Source: Amnibacterium setariae
GTDB lineage: Bacteria; Actinomycetota; Actinomycetes; Actinomycetales; Microbacteriaceae
Assembly (NCBI RefSeq): GCF_003581425.1
Contig: NZ_QXTG01000001.1
Coordinates: forward strand, 1,488,001-1,552,000
Direction of reading: 5' to 3'
Length of the DNA stretch: 64,000 bases
Part shown: piece after piece, positions 27,052 through 36,989 of the stretch
Layout: each line of letters opens with the position of its first letter
How positions within the stretch are numbered: the stretch's first letter is position 1
The notes under the pieces: generated by a model
What the model saw: the letters and a program-made list of their open reading frames with translations, nothing else
Told to the model about the DNA's origin: nothing
Databases searched by the model: none
Position numbers and translations under genes: made by a program

Positions 27052-28727
27052 TGGCGGAGAAGCTGCCGGAGCCCCGTCCGGTCGAGCGCGGCACGCTCCG
27101 CATCGTCCCGCTCGGCGGGCTCGGCGAGGTCGGCCGCAACATGACGGTCTTCGAGATCGACGGCAAGCTGCTGATCGTCGACTGCGGCGTGCTCTTCCCG
27201 GAGACGGACCAGCCGGGCGTCGACCTGATCCTCCCCGACTTCGCGCCGATCCGGGAGCGCCTCGACGACGTCGTCGCCGTGGTGCTGACGCACGGCCACG
27301 AGGACCACATCGGCGCCGTGCCGTACCTGCTCCGCCTGAAGCGCGACATCCCGCTGCTCGGGTCGGCGCTGACGCTCGCCTTCGTCGAGGCGAAGCTGCA
27401 GGAGCACCGCATCAAGCCCTACACGCACGTCGTGAAGGAGGGCGGCACCGAGCAGCTCGGCCCGTTCTCGCTCGAGTTCGTCGCGGTGAACCACTCCATC
27501 CCGGATGCGCTCGCGGTCGCGATCACGACCTCCGCCGGCACCGTGCTCGACACCGGCGACTTCAAGATGGACCAGCTGCCGCTCGACGACCGGCTGACCG
27601 ATCTCCGCGCGTTCGCGCGCCTCGGCGAGCGCGGCGTCGACCTGTTCCTCGCCGACTCCACGAACGCGGACGTGCCCGGCTTCACGCCGCTCGAGCGCTC
27701 GATCGGCCCGGTGCTCGACGACGTCATCCGCCGCGCGCCGCGCCGCGTGGTCATCGCCTCCTTCTCGTCCCACGTCCACCGCGTGCAGCAGGTGCTCGAC
27801 GCCGCCCACAAGAACGGCCGCAAGGTCGCGCTGCTCGGTCGCAGCATGGTCCGCAACATGGGCATCGCCGCGGACCTCGGCTACCTGAAGGTGCCGCAGG
27901 ACGTGCTCGTCGACCTGAAGCAGGCCGCGAAGCTGCCGGACGACCGCATCGTCTACATGTCGACCGGCAGCCAGGGCGAGCCGATGGCGGTCCTGTCGCG
28001 GATGGCGAACCGGGAGCACGCGATCGAGATCGGCGAGGGCGACACCGTCATCCTCGCGTCGAGCCTGATCCCCGGGAACGAGAACTCCGTCTACCGGGTC
28101 ATCAACGGGCTGACGAAGCTCGGCGCGACCGTCGTGCACAAGGGCAACGCGAAGGTCCACGTCTCCGGCCACGCGGCCGCTGGCGAGCTGATGTACGCCT
28201 ACAACATCCTGAAGCCGCGCGGCGCGATGCCGATCCACGGCGAGATCCGCCACCAGGTCGCGAACGCGCGGATCGCGATGGACACGGGCGTGCCGGAGGA
28301 CCGCGTGATCATCGCGGAGAACGGCACCGCGGTCGACCTGAAGGCCGGCGTGCCGACGGTGACCGGGCAGTACGACCTCGGCTTCGTCTACGTCGACGGC
28401 TCGAGCGTCGGCGAGATCACGGACGCGGACCTGAAGGACCGCCGCATCCTCGCGGAGGAGGGGTTCATCTCGATCTTCGTCGCGCTCGACCCCGCCACCG
28501 GGCGCTGCGTCGTGGGCCCGGAGATCCACGCCCGCGGCTTCGCCGAGGACGACGAGGTGTTCGAGAAGGTGCGCCCGCAGATCGTCGACGCGCTGCGCGA
28601 GGCGGCGTCGAACGGCACGAACGACCTGCACGCGTACCGCCAGGTGGTGCGCCGCACGGTCGGTCGCTGGGTGAGCACCAAGCACCGCCGCCGTCCGATG
28701 ATCGTCCCGGTGGTCGTCTCCGCGTAG
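27051..28727 (+). CDS. rnj: Ribonuclease J
   Basis: A 558-aa metallo-beta-lactamase/beta-CASP ribonuclease with endonuclease and 5'-3' exonuclease activity in mRNA decay and rRNA maturation. The zinc motif HGHEDHIG (about 83-90), DTGDFKMD, and STGSQGEP and HVSGHA of the beta-CASP part are intact, with a C-terminal dimerisation domain. Its position after dapA is conserved in actinobacteria. Confidence 0.97.
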   Translation: MAEKLPEPRPVERGTLRIVPLGGLGEVGRNMTVFEIDGKLLIVDCGVLFPETDQPGVDLILPDFAPIRERLDDVVAVVLTHGHEDHIGAVPYLLRLKRDIPLLGSALTLAFVEAKLQEHRIKPYTHVVKEGGTEQLGPFSLEFVAVNHSIPDALAVAITTSAGTVLDTGDFKMDQLPLDDRLTDLRAFARLGERGVDLFLADSTNADVPGFTPLERSIGPVLDDVIRRAPRRVVIASFSSHVHRVQQVLDAAHKNGRKVALLGRSMVRNMGIAADLGYLKVPQDVLVDLKQAAKLPDDRIVYMSTGSQGEPMAVLSRMANREHAIEIGEGDTVILASSLIPGNENSVYRVINGLTKLGATVVHKGNAKVHVSGHAAAGELMYAYNILKPRGAMPIHGEIRHQVANARIAMDTGVPEDRVIIAENGTAVDLKAGVPTVTGQYDLGFVYVDGSSVGEITDADLKDRRILAEEGFISIFVALDPATGRCVVGPEIHARGFAEDDEVFEKVRPQIVDALREAASNGTNDLHAYRQVVRRTVGRWVSTKHRRRPMIVPVVVSA

Positions 28728-28734
28728 CGGTCGT

Positions 28735-28855
28735 CGCTGGTCGACCCGGGCGCTTGGCGCCCGGGTCGAGGCCACCGCTGGTCGAGCCGGGCGCCCCGCG
28801 CCCGTGCGATCACCGCTGGTTGAGCCGGGCGCCCCGCGCCCGTGCCGAAACCACC
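28735..28855. repeat. Three tandem copies of the intergenic repeat family (locus 2)
   Basis: Units at about 28735-28775, 28776-28813 and 28814-28855 each open with CGCTGGTCGA or CGCTGGTTGA, hold a GC-rich palindrome (GGGCGC ... GCGCCCG) and end in CAC. They are the reverse-strand form of the units at 3281-3369. The first copy is the most symmetrical. They separate rnj from the ArsR gene and may serve as its terminator. Confidence 0.8.
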
Positions 28856-28887
28856 CCGAGCGGTAGTCCGAATCGGTCGTCGGGCTC

Positions 28888-28932
28888 TTGCCTCTCACCC
28901 CGAGACGGGTGTAACCTGCAACCAAATGGTTG
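28888..28932 (+). promoter_or_regulatory. arsR-type promoter with operator over the start codon
   Basis: TTGCCT (28888-28893) and TAACCT (28912-28917) are spaced 18 bp. CAACCA-AA-TGGTTG (28919-28932) is a perfect 6-2-6 dyad that covers the expected start site and the ATG itself, a layout typical of ArsR autorepression. Confidence 0.65.
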
Positions 28933-29282
28933 TAGATGTGGTGCCGAGCCAGGACGAGATCGACCGGATCTTCCACGCGCTCGCGGACGTGACCCGGCGG
29001 GACATCCTCGCCCGGGTGGTCGACCGCGAGCAGTCGGTGTCCGCGCTGGCGCGCCCGTACGCGATGAGCCTGCCGGCCGTGCAGAAGCACGTGGCGGTGC
29101 TCGAGCGGGCCGGGCTCGTCGGCAGGACCCGGGTGGGGCGGGAGCAGCAGGTGCACGCGGTGCCGGAGCGCATCCGGGTCGCGCGCGAGCAGCTCGACCG
29201 GTACGAGGCGCTCTGGCGGCACCGCGTCGCGGCCATGGACCGCCTCCTCGCGGAGGATCCCAGCGAGCAGAAGGAGCAGTGA
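28926..29282 (+). CDS. ArsR-family repressor (SdpR-like, non-metal type)
   Basis: A 118-aa winged-helix repressor: IFHALADVTRRDILARVV, then SVSALARPYAMSLPAVQKHVAVLERAGLV is the HTH region, followed by GREQQVHAV, the wing. No metal-binding Cys or His cluster is visible, as in the SdpR-like branch usually paired with an AHSA1/SRPBCC gene. That partner follows 1 nt downstream but is frameshifted. The operator overlaps the start codon. Confidence 0.88.
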   Translation: MVVDVVPSQDEIDRIFHALADVTRRDILARVVDREQSVSALARPYAMSLPAVQKHVAVLERAGLVGRTRVGREQQVHAVPERIRVAREQLDRYEALWRHRVAAMDRLLAEDPSEQKEQ

Positions 29283-29283
29283 G

Positions 29284-29792
29284 ATGCCCGTCCTCGACGT
29301 CGAGAAGGACCTCGACCGCCTGACCCTGACCGTCGTCGCGGAGTTCGCGGCGCCCGTCGAGCGCGTCTGGAGCCTCTACGCCGACCCGCGCCGGCTCGAG
29401 CGGCACTGGGGTCCTCCCGGCTACCCGGCTACCCGGCGACCTTCGTGCGGCACGAGCTGGTGCCGGGGAGCCGCTCCCGCTACTACATGACCGGCCCGGA
29501 CGGCGAGCGGCCGCACGGGGTCTGGGACGTCGTCGCGGTCGACGAGCCGCGCTCGTTCCAGGTGGCGGACGCCTTCGCCGACGAGCAGTGGCAGCCGGAC
29601 GAGGAGATCGGCTGGGGCCGCATGGACTTCCTCCTCGAGCCCGTCGACGGCGGCACCCGGCTGCGCGTGGTCTCGACCTACCGGTCCGTCGAGCAGCTGC
29701 AGCAGCTGCTCGACATGGGCATGGAGGAGGGCCTGAAGCAGGCGATGGGCCAGATCGACGGCATCCTCGCCGAGGACGCGGCGGCGGTGTGA
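29284..29792 (+). pseudogene. AHSA1/SRPBCC-domain protein, frameshifted by an 8-bp duplication
   Basis: The gene would encode about 166 aa of an AHSA1-like START/SRPBCC fold (begins MPVLDVEKDLDR; ends with GMEEGLKQAMGQIDGIL). The reading frame breaks at about 29415-29438, where the unit CCCGGCTA occurs twice and then once more as CCCGGCGA. Removing one 8-bp unit restores GPPGYPAT joined to FVRHELVPG, the family sequence. As read, translation ends at 29490 after 68 aa. It could be a true inactivation, a phase-variable slip or an assembly error. Paired with the ArsR gene upstream. Confidence 0.85.
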
Positions 29793-29800
29793 GCGGCCGG

Positions 29801-29836
29801 GAGGCCCCTGGCCCCCGAACGAGGGCCGGGGGCCTC
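29801..29836 (+). terminator. Hairpin after the AHSA1 gene
   Basis: GAGGCCCCTGGCCC (29801-29814) pairs with GGGCCGGGGGCCTC (29823-29836), 13 of 14 positions, 8 nt after the stop. Confidence 0.75.
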
Positions 29837-29873
29837 ACCGGCGGCGACGGACCCCGCGCCTAGCCTGGGCCGC

Positions 29874-32750
29874 ATGGGTGCAGCCAGGGGGAAGGATGCC
29901 GCCCGCGCGACGGTCGCCCGCAGCGCGGGCACCACGACGCGCTCGCGCGCCGGCGCGGCGCGGGGCGGTTCGACGCGCGGCGGCACGTCGAGCCGCACGA
30001 AGGCGTTCACGCCGGAGAACCAGGACACCGTCGCGACCCGGGCGTACCTCGGGCTCGCCCACGTCGCCGGCGGCGCTGCGAGGACCTTCGGGCCCGAGAC
30101 GCTCCAGAAGGAGCAGCGCCGCGACGGCGTGCCCTTCCTGCTGATCCTGCTCGCCGTCATCGGCGGCGCCGTCGAGTGGTTCCTCCGCGGCAACCCGATC
30201 GCGCAGGCCGTGCACCTCTCCACGTTCGGCGGCCTGTTCGGCGTCGTCGCCGTCGGCCTGCCGGTGTTCATGGCGCTGCTCGCGCTGTGGCTCTTCCGCC
30301 ACCCGCCGACCGTGCACGACAACGGCCGGATCGGCGTCGGCTCGGCGATGCTCGTCGTGTCCGCGTCGACCATCGCGCAGGTGGTCGCCGGCAACCCGCA
30401 GCCCGAGCAGTTCCCGAAGCTCGCGGCGGGCGGCGGCGTCGCCGGCTGGCTCGTCGTCACGCCGCTGCAGGCGCTCGCCGGCACGCCCGCGCTGCCCGGC
30501 GCGATCGGCGGGATCGTGCTCGTGCTCAGCCTCTTCGTCCTCACGAAGACGCCGCCCAACCGCCTGCCGCACCGCCTCCGCGACCTCTACCGGTACCTGT
30601 TCGACGCCGGGCCGGGCGCAGCGCCCGAGTCCGCGTCCGAGACGGCGCCGAAGCCGAAGCGCGGCAGCAGGGCCGCCCCGGTGCCGGACGCGGTCGGCGA
30701 CGACCTGCACGGAGCGGACCTCGCGGGCCTCGGGCTCGAGGAGACCGAGGCGCCCGCGCGCGGCGAGCGCCGCCGCTGGTGGCCCGGGAGCCGCAAGCAG
30801 GCGGAGCCGGTCGAGGACGCGGCACCCGCCGAGGAGCGCGACCCCGCCTTCGACAGCCCGATCATCGACGTGGCGACCGGGCAGGTCGTCGGCGCGACCT
30901 CGGTGGTCCCGGTCGCCGACGAGCCGTTCGTCACGGGGGCCGCGGCGACGCCGGTCCCCGACGTCGACGCGGCGCCGGAGGAGGAGGTCGACTTCGGCTT
31001 CCTCACCCTGGACGAGCTCGCGGCGGGCCGCACCGAGGCGCCCCGCACCGCGCCCGTGCAGCACGTGGAGCCGGCCGCGCCTCTCGCGGTCCCCGCGGCC
31101 GCGGAGCAGCACCCGACCCCCGAGGCCGAGGCCGAGGCGGAGCCCGAGTCGGAGTACCAGGCCCAGGCGCCGGCCGGCGCGTACCGCCTGCCGCCCGAGC
31201 ACCTGCTCGCCGCCGGCACGCCGCCGAAGGCGAAGAGCGAGGCGAACGAGCGGATCAAGGCCTCGATCCAGAGCGTGCTCGACGAGTTCAAGGTCGACGC
31301 CCGGGCGACGGACTACCTCCGCGGCCCGACCGTGACGCGGTACGAGGTCGAGCTGAACCCCGGGGTCAAGGTCGAGAAGGTCACCGCCCTCGCGAAGAAC
31401 CTCTCCTACGCCGTGGCCTCGAACGAGGTCCGCATCCTCTCGCCCATCCCGGGCAAGAGCGCGATCGGCATCGAGATCCCGAACGAGGACAAGGAGATCG
31501 TCAGCCTCGGCGACATCCTCCGCTCGCCCGCGGCCCGCAAGTCGCCGCACCCGATGACGATCGGCGTCGGCAAGGACGTCGAGGGCGGCCACGTCGTCGC
31601 GAACCTCGCGAAGATGCCCCACCTCCTCGTCGCCGGCGCGACCGGCGCGGGCAAGTCGTCCTTCGTCAACTCGATGATCACGAGCCTGCTCATGCGCGCG
31701 ACCCCGCAGGAGGTGCGCATGGTCATGGTCGACCCGAAGCGCGTCGAGCTGACCGCCTACGAAGGCGTGCCGCACCTCATCACGCCCATCATCACGAACC
31801 CGAAGAAGGCGGCGGAGGCGCTGCAGTGGGTCGTGAAGGAGATGGACATGCGGTACGACGACCTGTCGTCGTTCGGCTTCCGGCACATCGACGACTTCAA
31901 CCGCGCCGTGACGAACGGGGAGATCCGCCTCCCGCCGGACTCGAAGCGGAAGCTGTCGAAGTACCCGTACCTGCTGGTCGTGGTGGACGAGCTCGCCGAC
32001 CTGATGATGGTCGCGCCGCGCGACGTCGAGGACTCGATCGTCCGCATCACCCAGCTCGCGCGCGCCGCCGGCATCCACCTCGTGCTCGCGACGCAGCGCC
32101 CGAGCGTCGACGTGGTCACGGGTCTGATCAAGGCGAACGTCCCCAGCCGGCTCGCCTTCGCGGTGAGCTCGGCGACCGACAGCCGGGTCATCCTCGACAA
32201 GGTCGGCGCCGACAAGCTGCTGGGCCAGGGCGACGGCCTGTTCCTGCCGATGGGCGCGGCGAACCCGATGCGCATCCAGGGCGCGTGGGTCAACGAGTCC
32301 GAGATCGCCAAGGTCGTCCAGCACGTCAAGAACCAGGCGCGGCCGGACTACCGCGAGGACGTGGCCGAGGTCGCGCCGGCGAAGGAGATCGACGGCGAGA
32401 TCGGCGACGACATGGAGCTGCTGCTCGCGGCGATCGAGCAGGTCGTCACGACCCAGTTCGGCTCGACCTCGATGCTGCAGCGCAAGCTCCGCGTCGGCTT
32501 CGCGAAGGCCGGCCGGCTGATGGACCTGATGGAGTCCCGCAAGATCGTGGGGCCCTCGGAGGGGTCGAAGGCGCGCGACGTGCTCGTGCCCGCGGACCAG
32601 CTGCAGGACACGCTCGCCGCGGTGCGGGGCATGCCGGGCAACGGCGCCTCCGCGGGCGGCGGCGGCAAGGTCGCGCTCGACTACTTCGACGACGACTCCG
32701 GCGGCGGCGAGGACTCCGAGGACGCCTGGAGCCTCACCGGCCGGGAGTGA
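29874..32750 (+). CDS. ftsK: DNA translocase FtsK/SpoIIIE
   Basis: A 958-aa septal DNA pump that clears the chromosome during division. A basic Ser/Arg/Gly-rich N-terminus is followed by four membrane helices (about 85-225), a long acidic Pro/Glu-rich linker (about 250-440), the motor domain with Walker [10 protein letters not shown] (about 587-595) and Walker [13 protein letters not shown], and the C-terminal winged gamma domain ([21 protein letters not shown]) that reads polar KOPS-type sites. TAGCCT at 29861-29866 is 7 nt before the ATG (leaderless). Confidence 0.97.
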   Translation: MGAARGKDAARATVARSAGTTTRSRAGAARGGSTRGGTSSRTKAFTPENQDTVATRAYLGLAHVAGGAARTFGPETLQKEQRRDGVPFLLILLAVIGGAVEWFLRGNPIAQAVHLSTFGGLFGVVAVGLPVFMALLALWLFRHPPTVHDNGRIGVGSAMLVVSASTIAQVVAGNPQPEQFPKLAAGGGVAGWLVVTPLQALAGTPALPGAIGGIVLVLSLFVLTKTPPNRLPHRLRDLYRYLFDAGPGAAPESASETAPKPKRGSRAAPVPDAVGDDLHGADLAGLGLEETEAPARGERRRWWPGSRKQAEPVEDAAPAEERDPAFDSPIIDVATGQVVGATSVVPVADEPFVTGAAATPVPDVDAAPEEEVDFGFLTLDELAAGRTEAPRTAPVQHVEPAAPLAVPAAAEQHPTPEAEAEAEPESEYQAQAPAGAYRLPPEHLLAAGTPPKAKSEANERIKASIQSVLDEFKVDARATDYLRGPTVTRYEVELNPGVKVEKVTALAKNLSYAVASNEVRILSPIPGKSAIGIEIPNEDKEIVSLGDILRSPAARKSPHPMTIGVGKDVEGGHVVANLAKMPHLLVAGATGAGKSSFVNSMITSLLMRATPQEVRMVMVDPKRVELTAYEGVPHLITPIITNPKKAAEALQWVVKEMDMRYDDLSSFGFRHIDDFNRAVTNGEIRLPPDSKRKLSKYPYLLVVVDELADLMMVAPRDVEDSIVRITQLARAAGIHLVLATQRPSVDVVTGLIKANVPSRLAFAVSSATDSRVILDKVGADKLLGQGDGLFLPMGAANPMRIQGAWVNESEIAKVVQHVKNQARPDYREDVAEVAPAKEIDGEIGDDMELLLAAIEQVVTTQFGSTSMLQRKLRVGFAKAGRLMDLMESRKIVGPSEGSKARDVLVPADQLQDTLAAVRGMPGNGASAGGGGKVALDYFDDDSGGGEDSEDAWSLTGRE

Positions 32751-32753
32751 TCC

Positions 32754-32784
32754 GAGGCCCGGTCCCGACACGGGACCGGGCCTC
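32754..32784 (+). terminator. ftsK terminator hairpin
   Basis: GAGGCCCGGTCCC (32754-32766) and GGGACCGGGCCTC (32772-32784) form a perfect 13-bp stem with a 5-nt loop, 4 nt after the ftsK stop. Confidence 0.85.
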
Positions 32785-32870
32785 CTCCACGTCCGCGCCG
32801 CGCCCGTGCGGCGCCCGCCCTCCGCGGCACCTCCCACCCGCGGACCGGGCCGCGGCCCTACCCTGCAGGG

Positions 32871-33476
32871 ATGAGCAGCACGGGAGCGACGCGGCCGCGG
32901 ATGCTGCGGGCCGGCGACGGCCCCGTCAGCACCTGGAGCGTCCCGAACCTCATCTCGTTCGTGCGGATCGCGCTGGTGCCGGTCTTCGTGGTGGTGCTGC
33001 TGCGCGGCGCGGACGGCGGAGCGCTGCGCTGGCTCGCGACCGCGATCTTCGTCGTCGCGATCTCGACGGACAGCCTCGACGGCCACCTCGCGCGCAGCCG
33101 CAACCTCGTCACGGACCTCGGCAAGATCCTCGACCCCATCGCGGACAAGGCGCTGACCGGCGCCGCGCTCGTCGTGCTCTCCGCCCTCGGCGAGGTGCCG
33201 TGGTGGGTGACCGCGCTCATCCTCGTGCGCGAGATCGGCATCACGGTCTGGCGGTTCGCGGTGCTGTCGAAGCGCGTGATCCCCGCGTCGAAGGGCGGCA
33301 AGACGAAGACCGTGCTGCAGTCCGTCGCGATCACGCTCGCGCTCGCCCCGCTGCCCGCGCTCCTCGGCGGGTGGATGGCCTGGGTGAACGGCGTGCTGAT
33401 CGCCGCGGCGCTCGTGGTGACGGTCGCGACCGGGATCCAGTACCTGGTCGACGACCGCCGCCTCAACCGCGGATGA
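32871..33476 (+). CDS. pgsA: CDP-diacylglycerol--glycerol-3-phosphate 3-phosphatidyltransferase
   Basis: A 201-aa integral membrane enzyme making phosphatidylglycerol phosphate. The CDP-alcohol phosphotransferase signature DSLDGHLARSR ... GKILDPIADK is complete. A short hydrophilic N-terminus precedes NLISFVRIALVP. TACCCT (32859-32864) lies 6 nt before the ATG, so a leaderless mRNA is likely. The stop overlaps the cinA ATG (ATGA). Confidence 0.95.
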   Translation: MSSTGATRPRMLRAGDGPVSTWSVPNLISFVRIALVPVFVVVLLRGADGGALRWLATAIFVVAISTDSLDGHLARSRNLVTDLGKILDPIADKALTGAALVVLSALGEVPWWVTALILVREIGITVWRFAVLSKRVIPASKGGKTKTVLQSVAITLALAPLPALLGGWMAWVNGVLIAAALVVTVATGIQYLVDDRRLNRG

Positions 33477-33958
33477 CGGCGGAGGAGGTCCTCCGCCGGC
33501 TCGCCGCGGACGGCCGAACGCTCGCCGTGGCGGAGTCGCTGACCGGCGGCCTGCTCGCGGACGCGTTCGTGCGCGTGCCGGGCGCCTCCGCGGTGCTGAA
33601 CGGGGCCGTGGTCGCCTACGCGACCCCGTTGAAGCACAGCCTGCTGGGCGTCGACGCCGCCCTGCTCGACCGCGAGGGGCCCGTGCACGCCGAGGTCGCG
33701 CGGCAGATGGCCTCCGGCGTCCGCCGCGCCTGCGCCGTTGACGGGCGCCCCGCCGACGCCGGCGTGGCGACCACCGGCGTCGCCGGTCCGGGCCCGCAGG
33801 ACGGGCGGCCGGCCGGCACCGTGTGGGTCGGCGCAGCCGTCGGCGACCGCGTCGTGGCGCGGACCGCGGTGCTCCCCGGCGACCGGGCGGCGGTGCGCGC
33901 GGCCGCCGTCGAGCTCGCCCTCGAGGTGCTGCTCGAGACCCTCCGCGCACCGGAATAG
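33473..33958 (+). CDS. cinA: CinA-family nicotinamide-nucleotide amidohydrolase (C-terminal domain form)
   Basis: A 161-aa PncC/CinA-C protein that deamidates NMN in pyridine nucleotide recycling. Motifs: LAVAESLTGGLL, VLNGAVVAYAT, VATTGVAGPGPQDGRPAGTVWV. Only the C-terminal domain is present; the MoaB-like N-terminal domain of long CinA is absent, as in many actinobacteria. The overlap with pgsA and the nearness of clgR match the conserved pgsA-cinA-clgR order. Confidence 0.93.
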   Translation: MTAEEVLRRLAADGRTLAVAESLTGGLLADAFVRVPGASAVLNGAVVAYATPLKHSLLGVDAALLDREGPVHAEVARQMASGVRRACAVDGRPADAGVATTGVAGPGPQDGRPAGTVWVGAAVGDRVVARTAVLPGDRAAVRAAAVELALEVLLETLRAPE

Positions 33959-34127
33959 CCGAGGTTTCGATCCCGTTACGTCTCGTGCGGCGGCACCTGC
34001 GGTGTCGGCGCGCGGCTCTACCGTTGCATCAGATCGGTCGGGGTACAGTGGCCGTCCGCTTCGGCGGCCGCCCGGCTCGACGGTCCCGCAGCAGGATCCG
34101 CACCACACGACACGAGAAGGAGGGGAC

Positions 34128-34469
34128 ATGGTTCTCGTTCGTCAGGAGCTCGGCGACGTCCTGCGTGACTTCCGTCTGCAGAAGGGCCGCACCCTCCGGC
34201 AGGTGGCGAGCAGGGCCTCGGTCGCGCTCGGCTACCTCTCCGAGGTGGAGCGGGGTCAGAAGGAGGCGTCGAGCGAGATCCTCGCGTCGGTCGCCGACGC
34301 GCTGGAGACGCCCGTCTCGGTCATCATGCGCGAGGTGGGCGACCGCCTCGCCGTCCTCGAGGGCCTCGAGGTGCCCGACGCGCTGCCCGCCGACTTCGGC
34401 GAGCGCTACACGCGCGGCGACGGCACCGACACCGACCGCCTGCGCCGCCCCGACCTGGTGGCGCACTGA
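34128..34469 (+). CDS. clgR: XRE-family regulator ClgR
   Basis: A 113-aa helix-turn-helix activator known in actinobacteria to control clp protease and other proteostasis genes. The HTH is LRDFRLQKGRTLRQVASRASVALGYLSEVERG (ends quoted only: LRDFRL ... SEVERG), followed by KEASSEILASVADAL. The identity is supported by sequence and by its place after pgsA-cinA and before DUF3046-recA. GAAGGAGGGG ends 3 nt before the ATG. The stretch 33959-34127 holds TACAGT (34044-34049) as a possible -10 and otherwise nothing recognised. Confidence 0.92.
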   Translation: MVLVRQELGDVLRDFRLQKGRTLRQVASRASVALGYLSEVERGQKEASSEILASVADALETPVSVIMREVGDRLAVLEGLEVPDALPADFGERYTRGDGTDTDRLRRPDLVAH

Positions 34470-34482
34470 CCACGGTCCGGCC

Positions 34483-34704
34483 ATGAAGGTCAGCGAGTTC
34501 CGGCTCGCCGTCGACGACGAGTTCGGCGAGCAGCAGGGCCGCGTGCTCGTCTCCGAGCTCGTGATCGACGAGCTCGGCGGCCGCACCGCGCAGCAGGCGC
34601 TGGCCGCCGGCGTGCCGACCGGCGACGTCTGGGTCGCGCTCTGCCGCGCGAACGACGTGCCCCGCGACCGCTGGCACGGCCGCGGCAGGCCCGTGCACTC
34701 GTAG
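34483..34704 (+). CDS. DUF3046 family protein
   Basis: A 73-aa conserved actinobacterial protein found immediately before recA. It begins [15 protein letters not shown] and ends with a Trp-Arg pair segment (DRWHGRG). No catalytic motif is visible and the function of the family is unknown. It is 13 bp after clgR, so it is probably co-transcribed with it, and a strong terminator separates it from recA. Confidence 0.88.
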   Translation: MKVSEFRLAVDDEFGEQQGRVLVSELVIDELGGRTAQQALAAGVPTGDVWVALCRANDVPRDRWHGRGRPVHS

Positions 34705-34734
34705 CGGGCGCGTCCGCCCGGAGCGACCCCGATC

Positions 34735-34773
34735 GAAGGGCGCCCCCGACCTCCCGGTCGGCGGGCGCCCTTC
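34735..34773 (+). terminator. Terminator between DUF3046 and recA
   Basis: GAAGGGCGCCC (34735-34745) pairs perfectly with GGGCGCCCTTC (34763-34773); the loop contains a second CCGACC/GGTCGG pairing, giving a long near-continuous stem. Confidence 0.85.
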
Positions 34774-34788
34774 GTCGTTCGAACGCGA

Positions 34789-34804
34789 ATCACACCGATG
34801 TGAT
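34789..34804. promoter_or_regulatory. Unassigned dyad upstream of recA
   Basis: ATCACA-CCGA-TGTGAT is a perfect 6-4-6 inverted repeat, 18 bp before the SOS box. It does not match the SOS consensus. No regulator is assigned. Confidence 0.4.
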
Positions 34805-34822
34805 CCTCCTGCGGCGTGTCGC

Positions 34823-34851
34823 TCGAATCCGTGTTCGATCACGCCTACGCT
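34823..34851 (+). promoter_or_regulatory. recA SOS box and promoter
   Basis: TCGAATCCGTGTTCGA (34823-34838) matches the actinobacterial LexA site TCGAAC-N4-GTTCGA at all but one position. TACGCT (34846-34851) is the candidate -10, so LexA would cover the -35/spacer. The start of transcription would be near 34858, leaving an unusually long leader of about 188 nt (34858-35045) in which I see no gene; TACAGT at about 34925 may be a second promoter. Confidence 0.8.
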
Positions 34852-35045
34852 CCCTCCCCAGGTGCTCCGCACGCCCGTCCCGACGGGCCGGAGCCCGTCC
34901 GCCACCCGGTGTCGGAGGGGCTCCGTACAGTCGGGAGCAGACAGGCGGAGTGCCGCCAGCCCTGTCGATTCCGCATCGGGACGACAGCCGATGGGCAGCC
35001 GAGCACCTCGGGACACCGGGGTCGCGAACACGAGGAGACCTTGCA

Positions 35046-36140
<1,095 letters not shown>

Positions 36141-36143
36141 CCC

Positions 36144-36881
36144 ATGGGTGAGCTGCTGCAGTTCCCGGGGAACCGGGCCGGCAGCGGGCAGCAGGAGGGG
36201 GTCGAGCAGCGCTCGGCCCCCTCCCGCCGTTCCCGTCTCCCGCGCCCCGTCCGCGAGCAGACGCTCGACGACATCGAGCGGCTCGCGGGCCCCGAGGCGC
36301 GTCGCCGGGCCGAGGAGGGCTCCCCGCCGGCCGCCGGCGAGGACGACGCGCCCGGCTGGGCCGTGCCCGGCGTCGACGCGGACGAGCCCGCGCCGCTGCC
36401 GACCCGGACGTCGAAGCGGGCGGAGAACGTCGCCATCGCGGCGCTGACGCGGCATGACGCCTCCGAGGGCGAGATCCGCGCGAAGCTCGTCGCGAAGGGC
36501 CTGCCGCCCGAGGACGTCGAGGCCGAGGTCGACCGGCTCCGTCGGACCGGCCTGCTCGACGACGCGGCCTTCGCCGCGCGCCTGGTCGACCGCCTCCGCG
36601 ACCGGAAGGGGCTCGGCGACCAGGCCATCCGCTCCACGCTGCGCGGCCGGCTCGTGCCGCAGGACGTCATCGACGCCGTGCTGCTCGAGCAGGCCGAGGA
36701 CGAGGAGACCGCGGAGGCGCGGCTGCAGGAGGTCGCCGACGAGCGCGCACGGCGCCTCGGCTCGCTGGCGTTCGACGTCGCCGAGCGCCGGCTCACGGCC
36801 TACCTGATGCGCAAGGGGTACAGCGGCTCCGCCGTCCGCACCGCGGTGCGGAGCGCGCTCGAGGGCGCGGGCATCCGCTAG
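36144..36881 (+). CDS. recX: RecA regulatory protein RecX
   Basis: A 245-aa inhibitor/modulator of RecA filaments. The RecX helical repeats occupy about 95-240 (LTRHDASEGEIRAKLVAKG, GLLDDAAFAARLVD, YLMRKGYSGSAVRTAV). The first about 90 residues are low-complexity and unconserved. It is 3 nt after recA, so translational coupling keeps it sub-stoichiometric. Confidence 0.92.
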   Translation: MGELLQFPGNRAGSGQQEGVEQRSAPSRRSRLPRPVREQTLDDIERLAGPEARRRAEEGSPPAAGEDDAPGWAVPGVDADEPAPLPTRTSKRAENVAIAALTRHDASEGEIRAKLVAKGLPPEDVEAEVDRLRRTGLLDDAAFAARLVDRLRDRKGLGDQAIRSTLRGRLVPQDVIDAVLLEQAEDEETAEARLQEVADERARRLGSLAFDVAERRLTAYLMRKGYSGSAVRTAVRSALEGAGIR

Positions 36882-36941
36882 CGGGGCGCCCCGCTGCTGA
36901 TCGGGGCGAGCGCTCGGCCGCGCGAGCAGCGGAGCGCCCCG
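36882..36941 (+). terminator. recX terminator hairpin
   Basis: CGGGGCGCCCCGCTGCT (36882-36898) and AGCAGCGGAGCGCCCCG (36925-36941) pair at 16 of 17 positions. It begins directly after the recX stop. Confidence 0.8.
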
Positions 36942-36989
36942 CCAGGGGCGCGGCGGGGCGGACGCCCGCCGCGTTCCTACACTGCAGTG

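Noticed and set aside
29835-33950. Minus-strand open frame of about 1370 codons over ftsK and pgsA
   Set aside because: It is the mirror of the ftsK-pgsA-cinA genes, low in complexity and without any family motif.
34858-35045. Possible small gene in the long recA leader
   Set aside because: No frame there has a start with a Shine-Dalgarno site and a plausible amino-acid pattern; it looks like an untranslated leader.
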